A DNA stretch of 64,000 nt from Reichenbachiella sp. 5M10 (GTDB lineage: Bacteria > Bacteroidota > Bacteroidia > Cytophagales > Cyclobacteriaceae): NCBI RefSeq assembly GCF_002742335.1, contig NZ_MDGR01000007.1, positions 624,501 through 688,500 of the forward strand, given 5' to 3'. The notes under the pieces are model-generated. The model did not search any database. It saw only the letters and a list, made by a program, of their open reading frames with translations, and was not told the origin of the DNA. Positions 52,872 through 61,641 of this stretch are shown here, piece after piece; positions within the stretch are counted from its first letter, which is position 1; each line of letters opens with the position of its first letter. Made by a program: the position numbers and the translations under genes.

Positions 52872-53053
52872 TGCGTTTTGTTTGTTCAAGTTTTGATTGT
52901 TCCTTGTTTGGACGGCTTAAATTTAATTTAACTATTAAGATCACCCACATTTAATTTTAGAATCTCAATTAAATATATTGCAAATATTTACCGAAGCTTA
53001 CCTATTATTAAGGTGCGGGATGAGGCGCACAAGGAGGAGCAAACAACAAACTG

Positions 53054-53527
53054 ATGAAATTTTTGATCATGTATTGGGCGATGTTTTTCGCCATGAATTT
53101 CGGCCCTGGATTTGATGCCAAACAGGTATACCAAGCATTGGAAGGAGATTCGATGGAGAAGATTCAGGCAGCTTTGAAGGTGCTAGGTCAGGAGCCCGAT
53201 ACGCCTAAAAATCGAGCCTACATCGGTGCACTGACAGCCAAGGAAGCAGGATTGCTCAAAGGTGTAGGGGACAAGGTGCGGGCGTTCAAGACAGGAGCTG
53301 AGATGCTCGAGACGGAGATAAAAAATGATCCAACACAGGTAGAGTTTAGGTTTTTGCGACTAGCGATACAAGAGGAGAGTCCAGCGATATTGGGCTACAA
53401 AGACAACATAGAAGAGGACAAGGCCATGATAGTCGATTATTATTCTAAGTTGCCTTCGACACTTCGCAAGCAAATCAAACATTATGCTGCCACGTCGGAG
53501 TATTTGACTGTGGATGACCTTCGCTGA
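53054..53527 (+). CDS. conserved hypothetical exported protein of the DAR cluster, 157 aa
   Basis: A short hydrophobic N-terminus (MKFLIMYWAMFFAMNFGPG) may be a signal or anchor. The rest is helical and TPR-like (YQALEGDSMEKIQAALKVLGQ, AYIGALTAKEAGLLKGVGDKVRAFKTGAEMLE, VEFRFLRLAIQEESP). I recall similar proteins beside flexirubin genes, with no known activity. It is the first gene of the plus-strand cluster, 19 bases before the DarA-like gene. Confidence 0.7.
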   Translation: MKFLIMYWAMFFAMNFGPGFDAKQVYQALEGDSMEKIQAALKVLGQEPDTPKNRAYIGALTAKEAGLLKGVGDKVRAFKTGAEMLETEIKNDPTQVEFRFLRLAIQEESPAILGYKDNIEEDKAMIVDYYSKLPSTLRKQIKHYAATSEYLTVDDLR

Positions 53528-53546
53528 TTAGAACCCAATTGATTTA

Positions 53547-54449
53547 ATGAAAAAAGTACTAGCCATCAACTATTCCCAAACCGGGCAACTGGATGAAATC
53601 ATGGAGCGATTTTTATCGCCGATGGTTGGCGTGGATGTAGATAGAGTCAAGATTCAGCTCAAAGTGCCATACGGTTTCCCCTGGGACAGTGATCGGTTTT
53701 TTGAAGTCATGCCTGAATCAGTCATGGAGGAGGTCGTCGAGTTGCAGGATTTTGACTTGACACACGATGCGTACGACTTGATCGTATTGGGGTATCAGCC
53801 ATGGTTTTTGTCCCCCTCCATACCGACTACTTCTTTGCTCAAGCATGAGAAATTCAAAGCAGTGATACAAGGGAAACCAGTAGTCACAGTCATCGGCGCG
53901 CGCAACATGTGGCTCAATGCACAGGACAGTATCCGGGCTTTGCTCTCCGCAGCAGGTGCGAGACAAGTAGCCAATATACCCTTGATTGATCGATCCAATA
54001 ACTTGACCAGTGCTGTTTCTATATTGCATTGGATGCTCAATGGCAAAAAGACCCGGCCGATGGGGATATTTCCCAAGCCGGGAGTGAGTGATGAGGATAT
54101 TTGGCAAGCGGATCGCTATGGCGCTTTCGCTAAAAAAGCGTTAGAAACAGGTGAGTATGACGATCTTCAGCGTGACGTATTGTCGCTCGATGAAATTCGA
54201 ATTCCTACCAATATTTTGTTCATAGAAATGAGAGCCAAAAAGCTCTTTCGGATATGGGCACGTATCATCAAGAAAAAAGGAACAACTGTAGCAAAGAGAA
54301 AGAGGTGGTTGGTAGGGTTCAAGTACTATTTGATTTTTGCACTATTTGTAGTGTCACCTATAGTACTTGTGATTTTTAATTTATTTTTAAGACCCTTTGA
54401 GCTCGGTTCCATTAAACGGAAAAAAGAGTATTATTGCGGGGTTAACTGA
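53547..54449 (+). CDS. darA: DarA-like dialkylresorcinol condensing/aromatising enzyme
   Basis: A 300-aa protein. The start MKKVLAINYSQTGQLDEI is a flavodoxin-like phosphate loop (Ser10, Thr12, Gly13), followed by the block MPESVMEEVVEL and LGYQPWFLSPSIPTTSLL. A hydrophobic C-terminal helix (about residues 257-283) probably anchors it to the membrane. This matches the proteins named DarA in Bacteroidota dialkylresorcinol and flexirubin clusters, thought to aromatise the ring formed by DarB. The adjacent DarB-like gene, nine bases downstream, supports the call. Confidence 0.75.
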   Translation: MKKVLAINYSQTGQLDEIMERFLSPMVGVDVDRVKIQLKVPYGFPWDSDRFFEVMPESVMEEVVELQDFDLTHDAYDLIVLGYQPWFLSPSIPTTSLLKHEKFKAVIQGKPVVTVIGARNMWLNAQDSIRALLSAAGARQVANIPLIDRSNNLTSAVSILHWMLNGKKTRPMGIFPKPGVSDEDIWQADRYGAFAKKALETGEYDDLQRDVLSLDEIRIPTNILFIEMRAKKLFRIWARIIKKKGTTVAKRKRWLVGFKYYLIFALFVVSPIVLVIFNLFLRPFELGSIKRKKEYYCGVN

Positions 54450-54457
54450 CAAGAAAG

Positions 54458-55600
54458 ATGCCGGAAGTTTATATTACGAGAACGTCAAGTTTTTTGCCCA
54501 ATGATCTGATCAGCAATGAAGAGATGGAAGATTATTTGGGCTATGTCAATGGCGCAAAATCAAGATCAAAAGCCATTGTATTGCGAAACAATAAGATCAA
54601 GGGGAGATACTATGCGATCACCAAGGATGGAGTAGCGACACATACGAATTCGGAGATGGTCTCTTTGGCCATCAAAAGGTTGTTTGAGAGAAATCCAGAA
54701 GAAATAAAGGAGGTAGACCTTCTCTCTTGTGGAACCTCTACACCCGATCAGATGATGCCTTCACACGCGGTGATGGTGCATGGGTGGCTACCAGAGATGG
54801 ATTCGATCGAAGTGGTGTCTCCGTCAGGTGTGTGCTGTTCGGGAATGCATGCACTCAAGTACGCCTACATGGCCATCAAAATAGGGGATAAGAAAAAAGC
54901 GATCACGACAGGGTCGGAGCGTTTGTCTCGTGTATTGAGGTCTGAGCAGTTTGAAGATGAAGTGAAGCATCTTGTGGAGCTGGAACAAAACCCCATTGTA
55001 GCATTCCAAAAGGATTTTCTACGTTGGATGCTCTCGGATGGTGCAGCTACGTTTCTACTAGAGGATCAACCTAGCGAGGATGGGACGAGCTTGCGCATCG
55101 AATGGATCGACGGGATATCCTATGCCAACCAGGAAGAAGCTTGTATGTATATGGCTTCTGAGAAAAAGGAGGACGGCACACTCAAGAGCTACATGGACTA
55201 TGCACCAGAGGATATCATGCACGAGTCTGTCTTGACGATCAAGCAGGATACTCGTTTGCTGGATAAGAATATTGTGGCTTTGGGATTCAATCATTTGATT
55301 AAAATACTGAAAGAAAAGAATCAAGATGTAAATGAGGTAGATTACTTTTTGCCTCACTTGTCGAGCTTCTTCTTCGAAGATAAAATAGCAGATATCTTGG
55401 AGTCTAATGGTATGGGGATCCCAAAGGAAAAGTGGTTCACCAACTTGGACAAGAAAGGGAACGTAGGGGCAGGGTCGATTTACCTCATGGTGGACGAACT
55501 GATCCAGAGTGGCAAACTTAAGAAAGGACAGAAGATACTCTTGGCAGTGCCTGAGAGTTCTCGATTTTCTTATGTGTTTTGCTATCTGACGGTCTGCTAA
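54458..55600 (+). CDS. darB: DarB-like ketosynthase III
   Basis: A 380-aa KAS III-type thiolase-fold enzyme. The nucleophile is in SGVCCSGMHALKYA (Cys126 or 127); His300 (LPHLSSFFFEDK) and Asn335 (GNVGAGS) complete the triad. DarB enzymes condense a beta-ketoacyl thioester with an enoyl or second acyl thioester and cyclise it to a cyclohexanedione that becomes a 2,5-dialkylresorcinol. The gene is tightly linked to the DarA-like gene and to the BtrH, transporter and ACP genes downstream. Confidence 0.8.
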   Translation: MPEVYITRTSSFLPNDLISNEEMEDYLGYVNGAKSRSKAIVLRNNKIKGRYYAITKDGVATHTNSEMVSLAIKRLFERNPEEIKEVDLLSCGTSTPDQMMPSHAVMVHGWLPEMDSIEVVSPSGVCCSGMHALKYAYMAIKIGDKKKAITTGSERLSRVLRSEQFEDEVKHLVELEQNPIVAFQKDFLRWMLSDGAATFLLEDQPSEDGTSLRIEWIDGISYANQEEACMYMASEKKEDGTLKSYMDYAPEDIMHESVLTIKQDTRLLDKNIVALGFNHLIKILKEKNQDVNEVDYFLPHLSSFFFEDKIADILESNGMGIPKEKWFTNLDKKGNVGAGSIYLMVDELIQSGKLKKGQKILLAVPESSRFSYVFCYLTVC

Positions 55601-55624
55601 ATGCATACTAAACTCACCTAAACG

Positions 55625-56026
55625 ATGAAAAAAGAAGATATCCCCCAAGATGAAGGCCCTCTCAAGAATGTGTTGAGAGAAGTGGTCTATGCCAAGGACG
55701 AAGAAGGAAAGTACACCTCCGCCCTGAGTCAGGGCTGGGACGTGAAGAAGGATGCACTTGACAATGCTTGGGATGATGTCAACGAAAAAATAGAGGAGGC
55801 CAAGCAGGCAGTCCTCAATGGGGAGAAAAGCCCAGTATATTACTACAAAGAAAAAACGCTGATGGATATGCCAACAATCACTGGGTACACTGGTTTTTGG
55901 GCTATCACAGTCAAGCGGCATTTCAAACCGAGTGTGTTCAATAAATTAAGTGAGGCCAAATTGGCAAAGTATGCCAAGGCTTTTGATGTCACTATCGAAG
56001 AATTAAAATCCCCTGACCTATCGTGA
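55625..56026 (+). CDS. DAR-cluster hypothetical protein, 133 aa
   Basis: A soluble, charged, mostly helical protein (LREVVYAKDEEGKYTSALSQGWDVKKDALDNAWDDVNEKIEEAKQAVLNG, then SPVYYYKEKTLMDMPTITGYTGFWAITVKRHFKPSVF and a C-terminal helix). I recognise no enzyme motif. The gene lies between the DarB-like and BtrH-like genes and overlaps the latter by four bases (GTGA), so it is probably an accessory subunit of the pathway. An HTH-like end (LAKYAKAFDVTIEELKSPD) resembles the last helices of Xre-type regulators. Confidence 0.65.
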   Translation: MKKEDIPQDEGPLKNVLREVVYAKDEEGKYTSALSQGWDVKKDALDNAWDDVNEKIEEAKQAVLNGEKSPVYYYKEKTLMDMPTITGYTGFWAITVKRHFKPSVFNKLSEAKLAKYAKAFDVTIEELKSPDLS

Positions 56027-57036
56027 TCAACGAATTCAATCATATCCAATCTGCACACTGTGAAAACGGAGTGACGACTAGCCTGTTCAAACACCATGGC
56101 ATTGATTTCATCAATGAACCTTTGGCATTTGGAATCGGCTCAGGTCTCTTCTATATCCATATCCCTTTCATGCAGGTGAATGGAGGACCAGCACTGTCGT
56201 TTCGTACCATGCCGGGAGCGATATTTCAGCGTACAGCCAAAGCACTCAACGTCAAGGTGAAGCGCAAAAAATTTAGATCCGAAGAAGCCGCGGATGATTA
56301 TTTGAAGAAATTGATCGATGAGGGCAAGCCTGTAGGATGTCAGGTGGGGGTGTTTCATTTGCCGTATTTTCCTAAGGAATACCGCTTTCACTTCAATGCG
56401 CACAATCTGATCATCTACGGTTATGAAAACGGTGAGTACTTGGTAAGTGATCCAGTCATGGAAGGGACCAATCGGTTGACTACTGAAGAACTGAATAAAG
56501 TGCGTTTTGCGAAAGGTGCTCTTGCCCCAAACGGGCACTTGTACTACCCTGAAGCAATAGGTACGGTGACGGACGAAATGCTGCGCAAAGCTGTCGCTAC
56601 AGGTATCAAACGAAATGTAAGAGATATGCTTCGGATTCCGGGCAATATTGCCGGGGTATCAGGGATCAAGTATACTGCTGGTAAAGTACGCAAGTGGAGA
56701 GACAAACTCGGCGTGCGCAAGGCAGGGCTGTACCTTGGGCAGATCGTGCGTATGCAGGAGGAGATCGGTACAGGAGGAGGTGGTTTTCGATTCATCTACG
56801 GAGCCTTCTTGGAGCAAGCGGCGGAGATCCTGCAAAACGATCAGCTGATGGGTATCTCTGAAGACATCACAGCAGCAGGAGACATGTGGAGAAATACTGC
56901 TGTGCAGATGGCGGGTATCTACAAAGGCCGCATCACCGAACAAAAGGATTTTGATCAGACTGCTGACATGATGATCGATATCTACCACAAAGAAAAGGAA
57001 ACCTTTGCCAAGCTAGGCAAGATCAAACTCAAGTAA
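56023..57036 (+). CDS. BtrH N-terminal domain acyltransferase-like protein
   Basis: A 337-aa protein with a BtrH-type, papain-like N-terminal domain: Cys13 (AHCENGVTTSLF), His127 (FNAHNLIIYGY) and Asp143 (VSDP) form a likely catalytic triad. The C-terminal half fits the DUF4872 helper domain. BtrH transfers an acyl group from an acyl carrier protein to butirosin; by analogy this enzyme may transfer an acyl chain between the cluster ACP and the resorcinol or another acceptor. The start is GTG 56023, overlapping the preceding gene; the stop overlaps the ABC ATPase ATG by one base. Confidence 0.8.
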   Translation: MINEFNHIQSAHCENGVTTSLFKHHGIDFINEPLAFGIGSGLFYIHIPFMQVNGGPALSFRTMPGAIFQRTAKALNVKVKRKKFRSEEAADDYLKKLIDEGKPVGCQVGVFHLPYFPKEYRFHFNAHNLIIYGYENGEYLVSDPVMEGTNRLTTEELNKVRFAKGALAPNGHLYYPEAIGTVTDEMLRKAVATGIKRNVRDMLRIPGNIAGVSGIKYTAGKVRKWRDKLGVRKAGLYLGQIVRMQEEIGTGGGGFRFIYGAFLEQAAEILQNDQLMGISEDITAAGDMWRNTAVQMAGIYKGRITEQKDFDQTADMMIDIYHKEKETFAKLGKIKLK

Positions 57037-57788
57037 TGCCCGCGATAGCACACATCAATATCTCCGAGATGAGCAAGCGATATCCTCGTGCAATGGAGGA
57101 GAGTCTCAAGCGTGTATCTATTCATATCGATGCAGGAATGAAGTACGGTTTGCTTGGGCCCAATGGTGCGGGTAAAACGACTTTGATTTCGATCATGTGT
57201 GGGTTTTTGGAGCCGACAAGTGGTGAGGTGATCTACCGTACTCAGGATGGAGGTGCTGTACTTGGCAAAGAACTAAAGACTATGATTGGGTTTGTGCCAC
57301 AGGAATATGCGATGTATGGGGAACTCACTCCATTACAAAATTTAGAGTATTTCGGTGCGCTCTATGGAATGTCATCGGAGCATATTCGTCGGCGGAGTAG
57401 AGAACTGCTAGAGGTACTCGGGTTGTCAGAAGTCGCCAAGAAACCTACCCGGGATTTTTCGGGAGGGATGAAGCGTCGAGTCAATTTGGCCATTGGAATC
57501 ATTCATGATCCTGCTATCTTGTTTTTGGATGAGCCTACAGTAGGGGTAGATGTGCAGAGCAAACATGCGATCATTCGCTTTTTGAATGAATTGAACAACC
57601 AAGGAACAACGATCATCTATACCTCGCATCACATGAATGAGGCACAGGAGTTTTGTGACGAGCTGGTGCTGATAGATCATGGGAGTATCGTTGCTCAAGG
57701 AAAAACCACAGAGTTGCTAGACAAGCACAAGGCAGAGGATTTGCATTCCATGTTTATCGAATTGACGGGAGAGGAGTATCGCAACTAA
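57036..57788 (+). CDS. ABC-2 type transporter ATP-binding protein
   Basis: A 250-aa ABC ATPase with Walker A GPNGAGKT (residues 41-48), Q-loop FVPQE, signature FSGGM (141-145), Walker B ILFLDEPT (161-168) and H-loop TSHHMNEA. Its position one base from the permease gene and inside the biosynthetic run suggests export of the lipid product to the outer membrane. It is coupled to the BtrH-like gene by a one-base overlap. Confidence 0.9.
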   Translation: MPAIAHINISEMSKRYPRAMEESLKRVSIHIDAGMKYGLLGPNGAGKTTLISIMCGFLEPTSGEVIYRTQDGGAVLGKELKTMIGFVPQEYAMYGELTPLQNLEYFGALYGMSSEHIRRRSRELLEVLGLSEVAKKPTRDFSGGMKRRVNLAIGIIHDPAILFLDEPTVGVDVQSKHAIIRFLNELNNQGTTIIYTSHHMNEAQEFCDELVLIDHGSIVAQGKTTELLDKHKAEDLHSMFIELTGEEYRN

Positions 57789-57789
57789 T

Positions 57790-59064
57790 ATGTTCAAATT
57801 TTTAATTTCTATAAAAAAGGAACTGATCATTTTGCTCAGTGACAAACTCGGCTTGACGGTCATGTTTGTGATGCCGATGTTGCTCGTATTTATCATTACG
57901 ATCATTCAGGATAGTGCTTACAAGATTGTCAACGAAAACAAGGTGAGTATCCTCGTTTCCAATCAGGATGAAGGAGAGCAAGGGGGAGAATTGGTCCAGC
58001 TGTTGGTCGAATCGGGTTTCTTCATGGTCGAGCAAAACGATGCGTTAGAGCAAGACGCCTTGAAGGCAAGTCTAATGAGCGATGACAAATTGACGGCTCT
58101 ATATATCCCGAAGGCATTTAGCGAAAGCATGAAGGGCAAAGCAAATCATGTCAGCAGTACAATGATGTCCCAGCTGGGGGTCATGGAGTATGACCGTGTC
58201 GTACAGGTGACTGCTCCCAAGATCGCATTGTATATCGACCCGATCCTACAAGAGACATTTTCTGCATCTATTTCTCGGATGTTGTCATCCTATCTCAAGC
58301 TCATCGAAAACAAATTGATGATAGAGTCGGTCTATGTATTGATGGAACAGGATTTTGATGAGGAAGCGCTGATGAGTGAGATGCAGGCCAATCCCATCGA
58401 GATTGAGCGACATACCGCTTCGCTCTCAGACAAAGAAATATTGCCGAATTCGACTCAGCACAATGTTCCAGCATGGACGCTATTCGCCATGTTTTTCATG
58501 GTAGTATCATTAGGGACTAATGTAGTCAAAGAACGTATCAATGGTAGTTTTATGCGTCTAAAAACCATGCCGACTAGTTTTTTGATGGTACTGATGGGCA
58601 AGATGCTGGTTTACGTAGGGGTCGCGATGCTGCAGATTGCAATGATCTTTGGGGTGAGCATGTTGGTCTTCCCGTGGTTGGATTTGCCGCAGCTGGTCAT
58701 GCCCGACGCGATGGGGGCGTTTTTTGTAGTTGTGCTCTTATCGAGCATGGCAGCTGTGAGTTTCTCATTGATGATCGGTACGTTGGCACAGACGCTGGAG
58801 CAGTGTATCGGGATGGGAGCGATATCGGTGATCATCTTTGGTGCGATCGGAGGGATCTGGGTGCCGACCTTCGTGATGCCTGGTTATATGCAGGCCCTTA
58901 CGGCGATTTCACCCCTGCATTGGTGCTTAGAGGGCTTCTACATTTTATTTTTAAAAGGAGGGAGTTGGAAAGAACTATTTCCTATTATTGTATACATATC
59001 TGTATTCGTACTGGTGTGTCAAGGCATCATGTTGAGCAGATTACGAACGGAGAAATTACTCTAA
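57790..59064 (+). CDS. ABC-2 type transporter permease
   Basis: A 424-aa permease with one N-terminal helix, a large extracytoplasmic domain (about residues 45-225) and five to six C-terminal helices (SLGTNVVKERINGSFMRLKTMPTSFLMVLMGKMLVYVG..., GAIGGIWVPTFVMPGYMQALTAISPLHWCLEGFY). The SPLHWxLeGF motif is typical of ABC-2 (YhhJ/DrrB-like) permeases. It is the membrane part of the cluster exporter. Confidence 0.88.
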   Translation: MFKFLISIKKELIILLSDKLGLTVMFVMPMLLVFIITIIQDSAYKIVNENKVSILVSNQDEGEQGGELVQLLVESGFFMVEQNDALEQDALKASLMSDDKLTALYIPKAFSESMKGKANHVSSTMMSQLGVMEYDRVVQVTAPKIALYIDPILQETFSASISRMLSSYLKLIENKLMIESVYVLMEQDFDEEALMSEMQANPIEIERHTASLSDKEILPNSTQHNVPAWTLFAMFFMVVSLGTNVVKERINGSFMRLKTMPTSFLMVLMGKMLVYVGVAMLQIAMIFGVSMLVFPWLDLPQLVMPDAMGAFFVVVLLSSMAAVSFSLMIGTLAQTLEQCIGMGAISVIIFGAIGGIWVPTFVMPGYMQALTAISPLHWCLEGFYILFLKGGSWKELFPIIVYISVFVLVCQGIMLSRLRTEKLL

Positions 59065-59074
59065 ATTATTAGTC

Positions 59075-59341
59075 ATGGATAAGGATACACTCAAAATAGA
59101 GTTGAAAGAAAAGATAATTCAGTACCTCAATTTGATGGACATGAAGCCTGAGGATATCAAGGATGATGAACCACTTTTTGGTCCTGAATTAGGGTTGGAT
59201 TCAATTGACTCTATCGAGATGGTCGTGTTGCTCGAAAGAGAATATGGTATCAAAATCAATAACCCGACAGAGGGCAGAAAGATATTGGTGGATGTCAACG
59301 TGATGGCCGATTATATCTTAGCCAACTCGACCAAAATATGA
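59075..59341 (+). CDS. acyl carrier protein (DarC-like)
   Basis: An 88-aa carrier protein. The phosphopantetheine site is Ser43 in GLDSIDSIEMVVLLEREYGI. The preceding acidic LMDMKPEDIKDDEPLFGPEL is typical of dedicated pathway ACPs rather than the fatty-acid ACP. It presumably carries the growing chain for the KS pair and for DarB. Its TGA overlaps the ATG of the ketosynthase gene. Confidence 0.9.
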   Translation: MDKDTLKIELKEKIIQYLNLMDMKPEDIKDDEPLFGPELGLDSIDSIEMVVLLEREYGIKINNPTEGRKILVDVNVMADYILANSTKI

Positions 59342-60537
59342 CCAAAGTGTATGTGACCGGTATGGGGGTGGTTTCGGCGATTGGCAACAATGTCGCGGAA
59401 AATCGCCAAAGCTTGATCGAGGGCAAGACGGGTCTCTGCAAAAACGCACAATATTTTTCTTCAAAGTACACGGAGAGCCACCCTTTCGGGGAAGTCAGAC
59501 TCTCGGATGATGCGCTGCGTAGCAGTCTCACCACTCACGATACTCATGGATTGACACGCACTGACTTGCTGGCTTTTAGGGCATTTGAGGAGGCGATTCA
59601 TGACGCTGGCTTGACTGCCAAAGAGTGGTCCAACCCTAAGACTGGTTTGATTTCGGGGAGTACAGTGGGAGGCATGGTGCTTACTGATCAAGTCTTCGAA
59701 GATGGCAGTTTGCGTGCACAATCCAAGGAGTTTTTGGAGTCATACGACTACTGCTCGCATACACTGCGACTGATAGAGTCCTATCAGATACAGGGAGTGA
59801 CAGATACCATCAATACGGCCTGTTCTTCGTCGGCCAATGCCATCATGCTCGGAGCTCGATTGATCCGGTCGGGACGAGCTCAACGGATGATTGTCGGCGG
59901 TACGGATAGTTTGGCCAAGTTTACAGTCAACGGGTTCAATTCGCTACAGATACTGTCTGATGAATTGTGTCAGCCTTTTGATGAAAATCGAAAAGGTCTG
60001 AACCTAGGGGAAGGAGCAGCCTACCTCGTACTCGAATCGGCAGAGCTCGCAGCTGGCAAGAGGATCTATGGTGAAGTAGCCGGCTATGGCAATAGCAATG
60101 ATGCCTATCATGCCTCATCCTTGTCCGAAGATGCGGTAGGCGTATTGGCCGCCATGGAGGCTGCACTCGTGGAAGCAGGCTTAGCTCCTGATCAGATAGA
60201 CTATATCAATGCTCATGGTACAGCTACGGGCAACAATGACCTGACTGAGATTACAGGGTTTGACAAGTTGTTTGCACAGCTACCACCTTTCAATTCGACC
60301 AAGTGCTATACAGGGCATACTTTGGCAGCCGCTGGAGGAATAGAAGCCGTGTACAGTTTGCTTAGTATCAGTCATGGGGAGTTGTACCCTGGGTTGCACT
60401 GTCAGGAGCCGATCGCGCCTGTGGGGCAGTTGCCGATTGCAAACTACCAGTCTCAACAAGAAATCAATGCTGTTCTTTCCAATTCCTTTGGATTTGGCGG
60501 CAACTGCACCTCTGTGGTGTTTACCAAAGTGAAATAA
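59338..60537 (+). CDS. beta-ketoacyl-ACP synthase (KAS I/II type)
   Basis: A 399-aa ketosynthase with an intact triad: Cys162 (NTACSSSANAI), His293 (NAHGTATGNND) and His327 (CYTGHTLAAAGG). It performs decarboxylative chain elongation on the cluster ACP. It is directly followed by a catalytically dead homologue, so the two probably form a KS-CLF heterodimer, as in aryl polyene and type II polyketide systems. Confidence 0.93.
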   Translation: MTKVYVTGMGVVSAIGNNVAENRQSLIEGKTGLCKNAQYFSSKYTESHPFGEVRLSDDALRSSLTTHDTHGLTRTDLLAFRAFEEAIHDAGLTAKEWSNPKTGLISGSTVGGMVLTDQVFEDGSLRAQSKEFLESYDYCSHTLRLIESYQIQGVTDTINTACSSSANAIMLGARLIRSGRAQRMIVGGTDSLAKFTVNGFNSLQILSDELCQPFDENRKGLNLGEGAAYLVLESAELAAGKRIYGEVAGYGNSNDAYHASSLSEDAVGVLAAMEAALVEAGLAPDQIDYINAHGTATGNNDLTEITGFDKLFAQLPPFNSTKCYTGHTLAAAGGIEAVYSLLSISHGELYPGLHCQEPIAPVGQLPIANYQSQQEINAVLSNSFGFGGNCTSVVFTKVK

Positions 60538-60538
60538 A

Positions 60539-61576
60539 ATGTACATCAAAGCTGTCACCGCGATATCCCCACAATTGACTACTGATACAGGCCTTTTCGA
60601 AGGCCGGGTACGTGTTTTGGAGGGGAACAAATATTTTGCTGCCGAACCGAGTTATGTAGAGATGATCCCCAAGGCATTGCTACGACGAATGAACAAGGCT
60701 GTACGGATGGGAGTAGGGGCGGGTCTGATGACTCTCAAGGACCGAATGAGCCAGGATGGGGTGATCCTCGGTACGGCCAATGGAGGGATTGACGATAGTT
60801 TTAAGTTTCTCCAGCAGATACTCCAGTACGACGAAGGGACCTTGACGCCTACCAACTTCGTGCAGAGCACCCCCAATGCCGTGGCAGGTAGTCTTGCGAT
60901 GATGTCCAAAAACACTGGGTACAACAATACCCATGTGCATTATGGGTTGGCTTTTGAGATGGCATTGCTGGATGCTATGATGCTGTTCGAGGAGGGAAAG
61001 GCTCAATCGCTACTCGTAGGTGCACTTGAGGAGATCTCTGATCACAACTACAACATGGATCAGCAAGCTGGTTGGTTCAAGATGAGCGAAAGCTCATCTG
61101 CTGACTTATTGGATGGCGATACAGAGGGCACTGTCAAAGGAGAAGGAAGTACAATGTTGGTCGTGGACATGGATCCAAAAGGTGCTTTGGCGCAAATTAT
61201 GGCGGTGGAGCAGTATAGTTTTGTGGATTCAGTGCAGCTGCAAGGAAGTATTCAATCATTGTTGGACCAGGAGGGGGTTGAAGCGTCTGAAGTAGCGCTG
61301 ATGTTGGGACTCAATGGGGACAATCGCCATGACGGATGGTATCGTGAGGTTCAATCGGCGATGTTTCCAAGTCAGACCACCTATAGTTTCAAAAATCTCG
61401 TGGGCGAGTATCCCACCGCGACTGCTTTTGCCGTTTGGCTCGCTGTACAGTTGTTGAATCGCAGTGAAGTCCCCGCGGAGATGGTGTATGCGGGACAGCA
61501 CACACCTCCCAAGTACATTCTCATTTACAATCACTACAAGGCCAAGCAGCACAGCTTGATTTTAATGCGAGCTTGA
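60539..61576 (+). CDS. ketosynthase-like chain-length-factor homologue without catalytic residues
   Basis: A 345-aa protein with the thiolase-fold N-terminal half of KAS enzymes (LGTANGGIDDSFKFLQQIL, TPTNFVQSTPNAVAGSLAM). The segment NTHVHYGLAFEMALLDA sits where the nucleophile loop should be and has no Cys; no NAHGT follows, and GEYPTATAFAVWLA replaces GHTLAAAG. All three catalytic residues are therefore lost. That, the reduced length and the position one base after the active KS favour a chain-length-factor role. It is the last gene of the cluster. Confidence 0.78.
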   Translation: MYIKAVTAISPQLTTDTGLFEGRVRVLEGNKYFAAEPSYVEMIPKALLRRMNKAVRMGVGAGLMTLKDRMSQDGVILGTANGGIDDSFKFLQQILQYDEGTLTPTNFVQSTPNAVAGSLAMMSKNTGYNNTHVHYGLAFEMALLDAMMLFEEGKAQSLLVGALEEISDHNYNMDQQAGWFKMSESSSADLLDGDTEGTVKGEGSTMLVVDMDPKGALAQIMAVEQYSFVDSVQLQGSIQSLLDQEGVEASEVALMLGLNGDNRHDGWYREVQSAMFPSQTTYSFKNLVGEYPTATAFAVWLAVQLLNRSEVPAEMVYAGQHTPPKYILIYNHYKAKQHSLILMRA

Positions 61577-61641
61577 TATTTGGGTTTGTCAGGAGTTTTT
61601 TTTGGTGTGTTTTTCTTAATAGTTGATTAATGAGAGTCTCT

